DNA of 64,000 nt from Brevibacterium aurantiacum (GTDB taxonomy: Bacteria > Actinomycetota > Actinomycetes > Actinomycetales > Brevibacteriaceae): NCBI RefSeq assembly GCF_007558825.1, contig NZ_VLTK01000014.1, positions 1-64,000 of the forward strand, given 5' to 3'. Each line of letters starts with the position of its first letter. Within the stretch, counting starts at the first letter, position 1. The translations under genes and the position numbers were made by a program. Below are positions 15,447-25,008 of the stretch, piece by piece. The notes under the pieces were generated by a model. The model had not been told where the DNA came from. It searched no databases and saw only the letters and a program-made list of their open reading frames with translations.

Positions 15447-16394
15447 ATGAAGATTCTGATGTTCGGCCGCGGAGTCATTTCGACACTGTACGGATGGGCC
15501 CTGGAGAAGGCAGGAAACGAGGTCGACTTCTATGTCCGTCCCGGACGTGCCGCCGACTTCGGATCATCGGTCGACTTGGACATCAGGGACGGCCGGGCCT
15601 CCAGGAAAGGGAAGCCGGTTCACGAGAATTGGCCCATCACGATGCGAGAGGACCTCGAACCGGATCACGACTACGACCTCATCATCGTAAGCGTCAATCA
15701 CGACCAGCTGGACAGCGCGGTCGACTTCCTCCACACTCGAGTCGGCGGGGCCACAATCCTCATCTTCAACAACGTCTGGGCCGACCCTGCGGCTGCAGTC
15801 TCGCGGCTGCCCCGCGAGCAGATCACATGGGGATTTCCAACTGGTGGAGGTGGCTACGACGTCAACACTCTGCACGGCGGATTCGTCAGAAGCATCTTCC
15901 TCGGCGATATCGACGGGTCGAGCCGCACTGACCGGCACCGCGTCGTCCGTGACCTTCTCACCAGGGCCGGATTCTCAATCTCCGACGTCGCGGACTTCCG
16001 CAGCTGGCTCTGGTTCCACTTCATCCTCGATGCCGGAATCATGGTCGGATGGCTGCGGATGGGAAGCTTCGATGCGCTTGTGCAGTCGCGTCCCGCGCTG
16101 CGGGAGGTCGTGCGCCTCGTGCGGGAGATGATCCCCGTCCTCACTGCGAAGGGCGGGACGTCGAGGCTCGGCGCTGCGGCAGCAAGGTACATCCCTTCCG
16201 CCGTCGTCGGTTTCGCTGTGCAGAAGATGCTGACCGGCGACAACATGTACACCTTCATCATGAATCAGGCGCAGATCACCGGCCGCAACGACTACAAGGC
16301 GAAGGCAGACTACCCTCGGGATGTTCTCGCCGACGCCCGTCGCCTCGGAGTCGCCGTTCCCCGGCTGGAAGCCAACGAGCCGGCGTTCAAGTGA
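15447..16394 (+). CDS. Ketopantoate reductase family (PanE/ApbA-like) protein
   Basis: A 315-residue protein from ATG 15447, with GGAGGAAAGG six bases upstream; the open frame extends 69 bases further but that part covers the promoter. The N-terminal dinucleotide-binding segment is MKILMFGRGVISTLYGWALE, with FGRGVIS in place of the usual GxGxxG; INTARG-type ends are absent. LIIVSVNHDQLDSAV and FNNVWADP follow the ApbA pattern, and the C-terminal domain is helical. Divergence from TetR suggests an inducible oxidoreductase rather than the housekeeping pantothenate enzyme. Confidence 0.75.
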   Translation: MKILMFGRGVISTLYGWALEKAGNEVDFYVRPGRAADFGSSVDLDIRDGRASRKGKPVHENWPITMREDLEPDHDYDLIIVSVNHDQLDSAVDFLHTRVGGATILIFNNVWADPAAAVSRLPREQITWGFPTGGGGYDVNTLHGGFVRSIFLGDIDGSSRTDRHRVVRDLLTRAGFSISDVADFRSWLWFHFILDAGIMVGWLRMGSFDALVQSRPALREVVRLVREMIPVLTAKGGTSRLGAAAARYIPSAVVGFAVQKMLTGDNMYTFIMNQAQITGRNDYKAKADYPRDVLADARRLGVAVPRLEANEPAFK

Positions 16395-16443
16395 CTTCCC
16401 CCGAGTTCGTCACCGTCGAGGTGGGCCCGCCGATTGTGTGAGA

Positions 16444-17181
16444 ATGTTCCCTGTGAGCTCGGAGCCGGAGGACCTGCATGCGCCGCTGCATGAGCGCGGG
16501 ATGCAACACCAGCGCGGACTGAGGCTCCAGCGTGGGCTTCGGGGGACGGCGGCCGCTGTCTTCGCCACGTTCGTGGCGCTGGCCTCTCACATGATCGGCG
16601 GTGGCGCGCTGCCTTCCGCCATGGGTGTCGTGGTCCCCTTAGTGCTGTCGATGCTCGTCTGCGTCCTCCTTGCGGGTCGCAGGCTGTCGTTGCCTCGGCT
16701 GTCCCTGTCTGTGCTGGCCAGCCAGTCGCTGTTCCACCTTCTCTTCTCCGTCTTCACTCCGATGACCGGAAAACCGACTCCGGCGAACGCACTTGAGCGA
16801 CATGCAATGCACCATTCGGATTCGGCGACCATGATCGGACCCCTGTCCGGTGCGGGCCAGGATTCGTTGTCAGGAATGTCCGGCACCATGAGTGCGACGG
16901 AGGGCGGCATGCATGCGCATACGTCACCGGCCATGCTTTCGGCCCACCTCGTCGCAGCTGTCCTCACGATCGCCATGATCTATTGGTCGGAGACGCTGCC
17001 GGTGAAGATCGCCAGCTTCGTCCGGCTCGTCATCCACGCGCTTCTGCCCACTGCGGTGCGGCCGATGCCGGTTCCGAACGGACCAAGACCCCACCTCGGC
17101 CTCTCCCGAATCCTGCCTCGCCACCTCGGCGTTCTGCGCTCTCCTGTCCTCACTCGAGGTCCACCCGCGGAAGCTTTCTGA
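16444..17181 (+). CDS. His/Met-rich integral membrane protein, probable metal-related
   Basis: A 245-residue protein from ATG 16444; the frame is open upstream but that part overlaps the previous gene's end. Three or four membrane segments are visible (AAAVFATFVALASHMIGG; VVVPLVLSMLVCVLLAG; LSVLASQSLFHLLFSVF; LSAHLVAAVLTIAMIYW). The loop between the third and fourth is rich in His and Met (ERHAMHHSDSATMIG, GGMHAHTSPAM), which suggests metal binding. No named family was recognised. The PepSY membrane protein with a His-rich insert lies 100 bases downstream, so the pair may handle copper or iron. Confidence 0.6.
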   Translation: MFPVSSEPEDLHAPLHERGMQHQRGLRLQRGLRGTAAAVFATFVALASHMIGGGALPSAMGVVVPLVLSMLVCVLLAGRRLSLPRLSLSVLASQSLFHLLFSVFTPMTGKPTPANALERHAMHHSDSATMIGPLSGAGQDSLSGMSGTMSATEGGMHAHTSPAMLSAHLVAAVLTIAMIYWSETLPVKIASFVRLVIHALLPTAVRPMPVPNGPRPHLGLSRILPRHLGVLRSPVLTRGPPAEAF

Positions 17182-17281
17182 CCCCTTCATCACTGACCTC
17201 AGCGTCGGCGGAAATTCGCCGGCGCGCGCTCGCCTGACCGAATTTCACGGTGGCAGCGCGCTCTTCACAGAAAGCTTCACC

Positions 17282-18826
17282 ATGACCACCTCTCTGACAT
17301 CCCTGCCTGAAAACAGGCCGGACGATCCTCGACCACACGTCCGAGGCTGGCTCGGCCAGCTCTTGCGGCGCCTCCACTTCTATGCCGGAATCTTCGTCGG
17401 TCCCTTCATCCTCATCGCGGCGCTCAGCGGTGCCCTGTATGCGATCAGCCCGCAGATCGAAAAGGTCGTCTACGCAGATGAGCTGACCACTCAGGAGACG
17501 GGTCCCGCCCTGCCGCTGGCCGACCAGGTCGCGTCCGCGACAACCTACGCTGGGGGAGGCGAGACCGTCAGCGCCGTGCGTCCGGCTCCGGAACCCGGAG
17601 CCACGACCCGGGTGATGTTCGAGGACCCGAACCTGGAAGAGAGCGAATCCCGGGCGATCTTCATCGATCCCACCACCGCCGAGGTGAAGGGGGACCTGAC
17701 CGTGTACGGGACCTCGGGATCCCTGCCCTTGAGGACCTGGGTCGATCAGCTGCACCGCAGCCTTCACCTCGGCGATTTCGGGCGGTACTACAGTGAACTC
17801 GCCGCGTCCTGGTTGGGCATCATCGCAGTCGCGGGATTGTGCCTGTGGGTGATGCGCGCCCGCAGGGCTCGGAATGCTTCAGCGATGTTGCGGCCGACCA
17901 TGAGGCATAAGGGGCTTCGCCGCACCTTCTCCTGGCACGCTTCTGTTGGGGTGTGGGCGGCGATCGGGATGCTGTTCCTGTCCGCGACAGGTATCACCTG
18001 GTCCCAGCTGGGCGGAGACAATGTGACGAAGCTGCGGGCGGCGTTGGACTGGTCGACGCCTGCGGTCTCGACGGATCTCGGTCGAGACTCGGCAACAGGG
18101 GCAGCGGGGGAATCGGGCCACGGCGGGCACGCTGGCCACGCAGACCACGCAGGGCACAAGGGAAATACAGGCCACGAGGGCGATGCCGGGCACGAGGACG
18201 GCGCGGGCCACGCAGGCCACGAGGACGGCGCTCACAAAGGACAAGCTGATGCGGCCGATGCTGGCGGAATCGACCCGGCCGATTTCGACATGACGCTGGC
18301 CGTGGCCCGTGATATCAACGTCAACACGGGACTCGTCGAAATCCTGCCGCCGGCCGATGCTGAGTCCGCGTGGGTCGTCCAGGAGATCCAACGCGGCTTC
18401 CCCACCGAGGTCGATGCCGTGGCCATCGATGTCGACACCATGGAGGTCACTGATCGTGTCGACTTCTCCGACTACGGGTTCGCGTCGAAGCTTGCGCGGT
18501 GGGGCATCGACCTGCATATGGGAACGATGTTCGGCCTGGCCAACCAGATCGTCCTCGTCGTGCTCGCAATCGCAATCGCGTCCATGGTCGTGTGGGGCTA
18601 TGTGATGTGGTGGCAGCGCCGACCCAAGCATGATCCGAGCAGGAGATTCGGCATCACACCTGGCCGCGGCGCGCTTGCTGACGCGCCCTGGTGGTCGGTG
18701 GCTGCAGTGGCGCTCGTTGCAGTGGGGATCGGGTGGTTCCTGCCGATGGTGGGGGTCAGCCTGATTGGGTTCCTCATTGTTGACGGGGTGCTGGCGATGT
18801 CGGTGAGGAGGCGAGCCCGACGGTGA
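17282..18826 (+). CDS. PepSY-associated transmembrane protein with His-rich insert
   Basis: A 514-residue protein of the PepSY_TM (PiuB-like) family. The first membrane segment FYAGIFVGPFILIAALSGAL is followed by a periplasmic PepSY region, a second segment near LGIIAVAGLCLWVM, a third in WHASVGVWAAIGMLFLSATG, then two or three more at the C-terminus (IVLVVLAIAIASMVVWGYVM). Residues about 279-320 form an insert with ten histidines in GH repeats. Family members are linked to iron-siderophore reduction or copper. The insert and the His/Met-rich neighbour point to metal handling at the outer face. Confidence 0.85.
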   Translation: MTTSLTSLPENRPDDPRPHVRGWLGQLLRRLHFYAGIFVGPFILIAALSGALYAISPQIEKVVYADELTTQETGPALPLADQVASATTYAGGGETVSAVRPAPEPGATTRVMFEDPNLEESESRAIFIDPTTAEVKGDLTVYGTSGSLPLRTWVDQLHRSLHLGDFGRYYSELAASWLGIIAVAGLCLWVMRARRARNASAMLRPTMRHKGLRRTFSWHASVGVWAAIGMLFLSATGITWSQLGGDNVTKLRAALDWSTPAVSTDLGRDSATGAAGESGHGGHAGHADHAGHKGNTGHEGDAGHEDGAGHAGHEDGAHKGQADAADAGGIDPADFDMTLAVARDINVNTGLVEILPPADAESAWVVQEIQRGFPTEVDAVAIDVDTMEVTDRVDFSDYGFASKLARWGIDLHMGTMFGLANQIVLVVLAIAIASMVVWGYVMWWQRRPKHDPSRRFGITPGRGALADAPWWSVAAVALVAVGIGWFLPMVGVSLIGFLIVDGVLAMSVRRRARR

Positions 18827-18831
18827 GACCA

Positions 18832-18865
18832 GAACGCCGGACCGAGTGATCTCGGTCCGACGTTC
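18832..18865. terminator. Bidirectional terminator
   Basis: GAACG-CGGACCGAG and CTCGGTCCG-CGTTC pair across a TGAT loop with one internal C/A mismatch. It lies between two convergent genes and so can serve both. Confidence 0.8.
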
Positions 18866-18881
18866 ATTCCCGGCTCGCGGA

Positions 18882-20309
18882 TCAGCCCCAACCGGGAACG
18901 ACGAAGATGAGCCAGGTGACGATCGGTGCGATGAGGACCATCGAGAAGCCCCAGCGCATGAGCTGTTTGAAGACCTGATCACGCTGTTCCTCCGGCGAGT
19001 TCGCGACGACCAGGGCGCCCGAGGTGGAGAAGGGGCTCGAGTCGACCACGGAGGACGAGATGGCCAGAGCGATGATCAGGCCGATTTCACCAACACTGCC
19101 GGTGAGCAGGAACGGCACGGCCAGTGGGATGAGAGCTCCGAGGATGCCGGTTGTCGAGGCGAAGGCCGAGACGACGGCACCGATGAAGCAGATGAGCAGC
19201 GCCGCGAAGAGCGGGGCTCCCATGCCGGCAACGAGGTTGCCCAACCAGTCGATGGTGCCCAAACGCTTCATGAGTTCGACGTAGGTGACGATGCCGCAGA
19301 TGAGGAGCACCGTGGGCCAGGCGATCTTGCTGACCGCTCCTTTACTCACCTTCGGTGAGAAGAACGAGATGATGACGGCGATGCAGATCGCTGTGAAGCC
19401 GACGTCCTGGTTCAGTGGTGGAACCACCATGACCGCCAGGACGATGAGGCCGATGAGGGTGACGATGCGATTGCGATCCAGCGTGGTCACCTGTTCGTCG
19501 ATGTCCTCGTCCTTGACCATGGTCGTCTGCAGCGACCTGCGTGCAGCGCGACGCTGCGGATCATTGCGGGGGACTTTCTGGTGAGCGCCGGAGCCGGTGC
19601 CTCCGCTGTCTCGTGCTTGATCGTCGACGTCGGTGCCGTGCACGTCCTCCAGGCCGTGGCCCATATCCCGCTTGCCCAGCAGGTCACGTCCGCCGAAGAG
19701 GAAGTAGCAGATGAGGCCGAGCAGGAAGTTGAAGGCGAAGGAGGCGAGGAACAGGAGTACAGGGCTGCCAGGCAGGTCATTGCGCTCGACGACCTGGTTG
19801 GTGATCGTGCCGAAGATGCTCAGCGGTGAGAAGCCGCCGGCAGTGGCACCGTTGATGATCATGAGACCCATCAGCAACGGCCGGATGTCGTAGCGACGGG
19901 CGAAGCCCATGCCGATCGGAGCGATGATCGCGATGGCGGCGGGAACCACGGAGCCGAAACCCGAGAGGAGCGCGGTGACGACGAAGAACACCCACGGGAT
20001 CAGGGCGATTCTGCCTCCCACCGCCTTGACGAGGACATGAACCAGCCAGTCGACCGTTCCATTGTCCTTCGCCAGTGCGAACAGATACGTCACGCCGACG
20101 AGTATGAGGAAGAGGTCGGCCGGGAACCCTGACAAGAGCGTGTCGGCATCCTCTCCGAGGACGAAGGTGCCGAAGAGAAAGGTCGCCATGAGCGCCAGCG
20201 CGCCCATATGGACCGAGACGAAGGTGGCGATGACGAACAAGGCCACGAGGACGAGGATGGACGCTAGTTCAAGAGACACAATTCGCTCCAATGCGATGTG
20301 TAGAGTCAC
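18882..20309 (-). CDS. MatC-type dicarboxylate/malonate permease (SLC13-like)
   Basis: A 475-residue membrane transporter from GTG 20309, with AAAGAGG eight bases upstream; the frame is open 135 codons further but that part is unlike a transporter. The N-terminal half matches the dicarboxylate carrier MatC domain: VSVHMGALALMATFLFG, DLFLILVGVTYLFALAKDNG, GRIALIPWVFFVV and GLMIINGATAGGFSPLSIFG. A hydrophilic loop of about 60 residues precedes the C-terminal half with SSSVVDSSPFSTSGAL. Known members take up malonate or other dicarboxylates. It is divergent from an aminotransferase and 2-hydroxyacid dehydrogenase pair, suggesting joint use of a C2-C4 carboxylate. Confidence 0.85.
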   Translation of the reverse strand: MTLHIALERIVSLELASILVLVALFVIATFVSVHMGALALMATFLFGTFVLGEDADTLLSGFPADLFLILVGVTYLFALAKDNGTVDWLVHVLVKAVGGRIALIPWVFFVVTALLSGFGSVVPAAIAIIAPIGMGFARRYDIRPLLMGLMIINGATAGGFSPLSIFGTITNQVVERNDLPGSPVLLFLASFAFNFLLGLICYFLFGGRDLLGKRDMGHGLEDVHGTDVDDQARDSGGTGSGAHQKVPRNDPQRRAARRSLQTTMVKDEDIDEQVTTLDRNRIVTLIGLIVLAVMVVPPLNQDVGFTAICIAVIISFFSPKVSKGAVSKIAWPTVLLICGIVTYVELMKRLGTIDWLGNLVAGMGAPLFAALLICFIGAVVSAFASTTGILGALIPLAVPFLLTGSVGEIGLIIALAISSSVVDSSPFSTSGALVVANSPEEQRDQVFKQLMRWGFSMVLIAPIVTWLIFVVPGWG

Positions 20310-20752
20310 CGGAACAGCCTCTTTGCCGCCCCGTACTTTCCATGATGCGGAATCTTGATGGACCTTTTGTGAAAGTTTGCCCGCATCGGACTGACGAGTC
20401 AAGGGTTTCCTGACTAATGGGAAAGGCGACCGTCGATGCACCTGGTTTATGCATCCGTGCTGGTGAGGGGATCGCAGTCCACACTGCGTACTACCCATTT
20501 TCTGATCGCTCTGCTTGTGGTAGCGTAAAATGAAACCTTTGTATCGCATCGTGGAATCAGAGAGGATTCTCCGACGATGAACCCGGCAGCAGAAGTCATC
20601 AGACACCGTTTCGCCAGCTCGGTCGAGACGAGCCTCGCCCCTCTGCGTCCGGCTCTCACCCATCCGTACTCTGCTCCTCGGCACCTCCTGGCCGCTCGGC
20701 CGAACTCGACTCACACTCCGTGCCGATCGGCACGCGAAAGGGATGGAAGATC
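20310..20752. other. 443-base divergent intergenic region
   Basis: No gene with family-like sequence was found here, although both flanking frames run open into it. It must carry the promoters of the MatC-type permease and of the aminotransferase. AT-rich patches near 20520-20545 are the best promoter candidates for the plus strand. No clear operator palindrome was identified. Confidence 0.5.
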
Positions 20753-21916
20753 ATGACTCACAGCGGACGGCACTTTCTCCAGATCCCAGGGCCCAGCAAC
20801 GTCCCCGACTCCGTGCTGCGAGCCATGTCCATGCCCACGATCGATCATCGAGGCCCGGAGTTCCAGGCGCTCCTCTCTCAGGTCCTGGCCGGAGTCGCCG
20901 ATATATTCCGAACCTCCAACCAGGTCATCATCTACCCCGCTACGGGCACCGGAGCCTGGGAAGCCGCGCTGGTCAACACGTTGAGCCCAGGCGATGAGAT
21001 CCTCTGCTACGAGACCGGCCACTTCTCCAGCCTGTGGAAGGCCATGGCCGAGAAGTGGGGCCTCAAGCCCACGATGATCGAAGGTGACTGGCGCACGGGA
21101 GCTGACCCGGAGAAGATCAGTGCAGCCCTGGCCGAGGACACCGCCCACCGATTCAAGGCAGTCTGTGTGGTTCACAACGAAACGTCGACCGGCGTGACGA
21201 GCCGCATTCCCGAGATCCGCCGCTCCATCGATGCTGCAGGTCATCCCGCACTGCTCATGGTCGACACGATCTCCTCGCTGGGATCCGTGGACTATCGTCA
21301 CGACGAATGGGGCGTCGATGTCACGGTGTCCGGTTCCCAGAAGGGGCTGATGCTGCCGCCAGGTATGTCCTTCAACGCTGTCAGCGACAAGGCTCTCGAC
21401 GCTCACGAACGCTCAACTCTGCCCAAGTCCTTCTGGAACTGGACCGAGATGCTTGCTTCCGGGAAGAACGGGCAGACCCCCTACACTCCGAACACGAACC
21501 TCCTCTACGGACTCAAGGAAGCCTTGCGAATCCTCGACGAGGAGGGAATGGACAATGTGTTCGCCCGCCATATCCGCTTCGGTGAAGCGACCAGAGCAGC
21601 GGTCGATGCCTGGGGGCTTGAGGTGTTGTGCACGAACGAGAACGAGCACTCACCGGTCCTCACCGCCGTGCTCATGCCCGAGGGCTTCGACGCCGACGAG
21701 CTGAGGAGAATCATCCTCGAGAGGTTCAACATGTCTTTGGGCGCGGGACTGTCGAAACTCAAGGGAAAGATCTTCCGCATCGGCCACCTCGGCGATCTCA
21801 GTGACCTGACACTGGCCGGAACCCTCTCCGGTGTGCAGATGGGACTGCAGCTGGCCGGCATCAAGGTCAATCCATCGGGCGTGGAGGCCGCGCTCGACAT
21901 CCTCCGGGACGCGTGA
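20753..21916 (+). CDS. Serine-glyoxylate / alanine-glyoxylate type aminotransferase (class V)
   Basis: A 387-residue pyridoxal-phosphate enzyme from ATG 20753, preceded by GGAAG. The N-terminus GRHFLQIPGPSNVPDSVLRA is typical of serine-glyoxylate aminotransferase (SgaA); ATGTGAWEAALVNTLSPGD binds the cofactor phosphate, MVDTISSLGSVDYRHDEWGV carries the ring-binding Asp, and the Schiff-base Lys is in VSGSQKGLMLPPG. It would move an amino group between glyoxylate and serine or alanine. Downstream lies a 2-hydroxyacid dehydrogenase that could make glyoxylate from glycolate. Confidence 0.88.
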   Translation: MTHSGRHFLQIPGPSNVPDSVLRAMSMPTIDHRGPEFQALLSQVLAGVADIFRTSNQVIIYPATGTGAWEAALVNTLSPGDEILCYETGHFSSLWKAMAEKWGLKPTMIEGDWRTGADPEKISAALAEDTAHRFKAVCVVHNETSTGVTSRIPEIRRSIDAAGHPALLMVDTISSLGSVDYRHDEWGVDVTVSGSQKGLMLPPGMSFNAVSDKALDAHERSTLPKSFWNWTEMLASGKNGQTPYTPNTNLLYGLKEALRILDEEGMDNVFARHIRFGEATRAAVDAWGLEVLCTNENEHSPVLTAVLMPEGFDADELRRIILERFNMSLGAGLSKLKGKIFRIGHLGDLSDLTLAGTLSGVQMGLQLAGIKVNPSGVEAALDILRDA

Positions 21917-21989
21917 GGGGCGGCCCCACCTTCACGGCAACGCTTCACTCAATGAGTCAGCCTCCGCACGATCGATTGGTGAGAAGACA

Positions 21990-24899
21990 ATGGGCGACTT
22001 CATCGCAGATCTGACCCACAGCATTGCAGGCACGGTCGACACCTCGGCGCGCAGGCGAGCCGAATATGCGGTCGACGCCTCGAACTACCGCGTGCCTCCG
22101 CAGGCCGTCGTCTTTCCGACGACGACGGCCGATGTCGCAGCCATCCTTGACGTGGCACGGTCCCATGAAGTGCCGATCACCTCCCGTGGTGGAGGCACGT
22201 CTCAGGCAGGCAATGCCATCGGAACCGGCGTCGTCATCGACTTCTCCCGACACCTCAACCGGGTCCTCGACATCGATCCCGTCGCCAAGACCGCACGCGT
22301 GGAACCCGGCGTCCTCATGAGCGACCTGCAGAAGGCCGGTGCCCCACACGGTCTGCGCTTCGGACCCGATCCGTCGACGAAGAACCGGGCCACGATCGCA
22401 GGCATGATCGGCAACAACTCCTGCGGGCCACACGCGATCTCGGCCGGTCGGACCGTTGACAACGTCGTCGAACTCGACGTCATCGATGGGCTGGGACGAC
22501 GCTTCACCGCTGGAGAAGGACTCGACCCGGTCACCGGGTTGAGCGATCTTGCGGCGAGCCACCTCGGCGTCATCCGCACCGAATTCGGTCGCTTCAGCCG
22601 ACAGGCATCGGCCTATGCGCTGGAACACCTGCTGCCGGAGAACGGACCTCATCTCGCACGGTTCCTCGTCGGCAGCGAGGGCACTCTGACGACAACGTTG
22701 GAAGCGGTGGTGTCCCTCGGGGACGTGCCGAACTCACCAACCGTCCTGGCCCTGGGCTACCCCGACATGTTCATCGCCGCCGACGCGGTCCCACGTGTGC
22801 TGCCCTACGGACCACTTGCCGTCGAAGGCATCGACTCCCGCCTCATGGACATGGTCCGCGCCCACAAGGGCAAGGACGCGGTCCCCGAACTTCCCGCAGG
22901 TTCCGGATGGCTGCTCATCGAGGTCGCCGGAGCCACCGCCGCCGAGGCTGTTGCGAACGCGCAGGTCATCGCCGACGACTCCGGCACAGATTCCTACCGG
23001 ATCATTCCCGCCGGCCCAGAGGCCTCGACGCTGTGGGGCATCCGGGCCGACGCCGGGGGACTGGCCGGGCGCACCGAGAAGGGCGACCCGGCCTGGACAG
23101 GATGGGAAGACGCTGCGGTTCCCCCCGACGTCCTCGGCGACTACCTGCGTGAACAGGACGAGCTGATGAACAGCTACGGGGTCGTCGGACTGCCCTATGG
23201 CCACTTCGGCGATGGCTGCGTGCACATGCGCACGAACTTCCCCTTCGACCAGCCGGACGGCACCGAGATCTTCCGCAGCTTCCTCATGGACGCCGGCCGA
23301 CTCGTCACCAAGTTCGGAGGATCTGCCTCCGGTGAACACGGTGACGGCCGCGCCCGCTCCGAACTGCTGGCTCTGCAGCACTCAGCCGAAGCCATCACCG
23401 CATTGGAACAGGTCAAGAGTCTCTTCGACCCGGAGATGTTGCTCAACCCCGGCGTCATCGTCGATCCGCTGCCGCTCGAGAAGGATCTGCGCCGGCCGCA
23501 GGCGATCTCGATCCAGGCGGCCAACGGGTTCTCCTTCTCTCATGACAAGGGAAGCTTCACCGATGCGGTGCACCGCTGTGTGGGGGTCGGCAAATGCCGT
23601 GCGGATACCACTGGTTCCGGTGGTTTCATGTGCCCGTCCTATCTGGCCACGCGCGATGAGAAGGACAGCACTCGGGGACGGGCCCGTGTGCTTCAGGAGG
23701 TCACCAACGGCGGCCTCATCGACGACTGGAACTCCACAGCCGTGCACGAATCGTTGGACCTGTGTCTGAGCTGCAAGGCGTGTGGCAGCGACTGCCCTGC
23801 CGGTGTCGACATGGCCCAATACAAGTCGGAAGTCCTCCACCGCACGTACAAGGGAAAGGTCCGGCCGCTCTCGCACTACTCGCTGGGCTGGCTGCCCACA
23901 TGGGGCAAGGCCCTGACCGCGGTTCCGGGTCTCAGCGCAATCGCGAATGCAGCACTGTCGTTGAGGCCCTTGGCCAAACTCGTGCTGGCAGGTGGCGGGA
24001 TGGACACCCGGCGCGGCATGGTCAGCTTCAACACTCAGCGCTTCTCCCGCTGGGCGAAGAAGAACATCACGGAGGCCCAGGCCCGTGACGAGTTGGTGGG
24101 AGAGCACTATGTGCGCAGCTCAACGGTGCAACGCGGACACCGACCGCAGGTCCTTCTCTGGGCGGACTCATTCTCCGAGTACCTCTCGGATGCCGGGGCC
24201 AAAGCGACCGTCGCAGTGCTGGAGGCCGCCGGTTTCGAAGTTCTGCTGCCGGAGTCACAGGCATGCTGCGGCCTGACTCTGATCTCCACCGGTCAGCTTG
24301 ATGCGGCACGAGCCCGGCTGACTCACACCATGGAGGTGCTGGTCCCGTATGCGCAGAAGGGGATCCCCATCGTCGGCATCGAGCCGAGCTGCACCGCTGT
24401 ACTGCGCAGCGACCTGAAGGACCTGTTCCCCGATGACACTCGGGCCAGCCTGATCGCAGCGCACACCTCCACCATCGCCGAGGTGCTGGTGGAGTCGGAC
24501 ATCGATGTGCCCGATCTGTCCGGCCGGACCATCGTCGTCCAGCCGCATTGCCATCAACATTCGGTCATGGGCTTCGCCGCGGATCGAAAGATACTCGAAC
24601 GCACCGGAGCCACCATCCGCGAACTTGCAGGGTGCTGTGGGCTGGCGGGCAATTTCGGAATGGAAGCCGGTCACTACGAGGTCTCCGTAGCTGTAGCCGA
24701 GAACGCGCTGCTGCCGGGACTGCGTGACGCGCCGGAGAACTCGATCTTCCTGGCCGATGGCTACTCGTGCAGAACCCAGGCGAATGATCTCGCAGAGGTG
24801 CAGGGCATGACCCTGTCCCAGCTGCTGACAGGGGCTGCTGCGGGCTCCGACCACTCCGCGAGGGCGAAGCGACTGCCGGAAGGTGTTGGGGCCCGATAG
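21990..24899 (+). CDS. Fused FAD-binding / Fe-S 2-hydroxyacid dehydrogenase
   Basis: A 969-residue protein from ATG 21990; the frame is open upstream, but that part overlaps the aminotransferase gene. Residues 35-240 are a GlcD-type FAD domain (PITSRGGGTSQAGNAIGTGV, NNSCGPHAI); then an FAD-oxidase C-terminal domain (GHFGDGCVHMRTNFPF, SGEHGDGRARSELLAL). A 4Fe-4S region follows with HRCVGVGKCRADTTG, MCPSYLATRDEKDSTRGRAR and LCLSCKACGSDCPAGVD. The end has two CCG domains (QACCGLTLISTGQ, AGCCGLAGNFGMEAGH). This GlcD-GlpC fusion oxidises D-2-hydroxy acids such as glycolate, D-lactate or D-2-hydroxyglutarate and passes electrons to quinone. Context favours glycolate. Confidence 0.9.
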   Translation: MGDFIADLTHSIAGTVDTSARRRAEYAVDASNYRVPPQAVVFPTTTADVAAILDVARSHEVPITSRGGGTSQAGNAIGTGVVIDFSRHLNRVLDIDPVAKTARVEPGVLMSDLQKAGAPHGLRFGPDPSTKNRATIAGMIGNNSCGPHAISAGRTVDNVVELDVIDGLGRRFTAGEGLDPVTGLSDLAASHLGVIRTEFGRFSRQASAYALEHLLPENGPHLARFLVGSEGTLTTTLEAVVSLGDVPNSPTVLALGYPDMFIAADAVPRVLPYGPLAVEGIDSRLMDMVRAHKGKDAVPELPAGSGWLLIEVAGATAAEAVANAQVIADDSGTDSYRIIPAGPEASTLWGIRADAGGLAGRTEKGDPAWTGWEDAAVPPDVLGDYLREQDELMNSYGVVGLPYGHFGDGCVHMRTNFPFDQPDGTEIFRSFLMDAGRLVTKFGGSASGEHGDGRARSELLALQHSAEAITALEQVKSLFDPEMLLNPGVIVDPLPLEKDLRRPQAISIQAANGFSFSHDKGSFTDAVHRCVGVGKCRADTTGSGGFMCPSYLATRDEKDSTRGRARVLQEVTNGGLIDDWNSTAVHESLDLCLSCKACGSDCPAGVDMAQYKSEVLHRTYKGKVRPLSHYSLGWLPTWGKALTAVPGLSAIANAALSLRPLAKLVLAGGGMDTRRGMVSFNTQRFSRWAKKNITEAQARDELVGEHYVRSSTVQRGHRPQVLLWADSFSEYLSDAGAKATVAVLEAAGFEVLLPESQACCGLTLISTGQLDAARARLTHTMEVLVPYAQKGIPIVGIEPSCTAVLRSDLKDLFPDDTRASLIAAHTSTIAEVLVESDIDVPDLSGRTIVVQPHCHQHSVMGFAADRKILERTGATIRELAGCCGLAGNFGMEAGHYEVSVAVAENALLPGLRDAPENSIFLADGYSCRTQANDLAEVQGMTLSQLLTGAAAGSDHSARAKRLPEGVGAR

Positions 24900-24932
24900 T
24901 GAGAACGCGGATGACATGGTCCGGAACGCACA

Positions 24933-24963
24933 GGTGCGACGCATCAGAGTGATGCGTCGCACC
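24933..24963 (+). terminator. Perfect 14-bp hairpin terminator
   Basis: GGTGCGACGCATCA and its exact inverse are separated by GAG, 33 bases after the stop of the FAD/Fe-S gene. The tight loop means the top pairs probably open. A T-run is absent. Confidence 0.75.
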
Positions 24964-25008
24964 GCAGCGAACAGGCCTTGCTTGTTCGTGTTCTCAACTC
25001 CGTGGGGT

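Noticed and set aside
18115-18240. Tandem GGCCACG-type DNA repeats as a CRISPR-like or regulatory array
   Set aside because: They simply encode the GH-repeat metal-binding insert of the PepSY protein.
20310-20714. A 135-residue N-terminal extension of the MatC-type permease
   Set aside because: The extension is Arg/Ser-rich and unlike MatC; GTG 20309 has a good ribosome site and gives the family-typical N-terminus.
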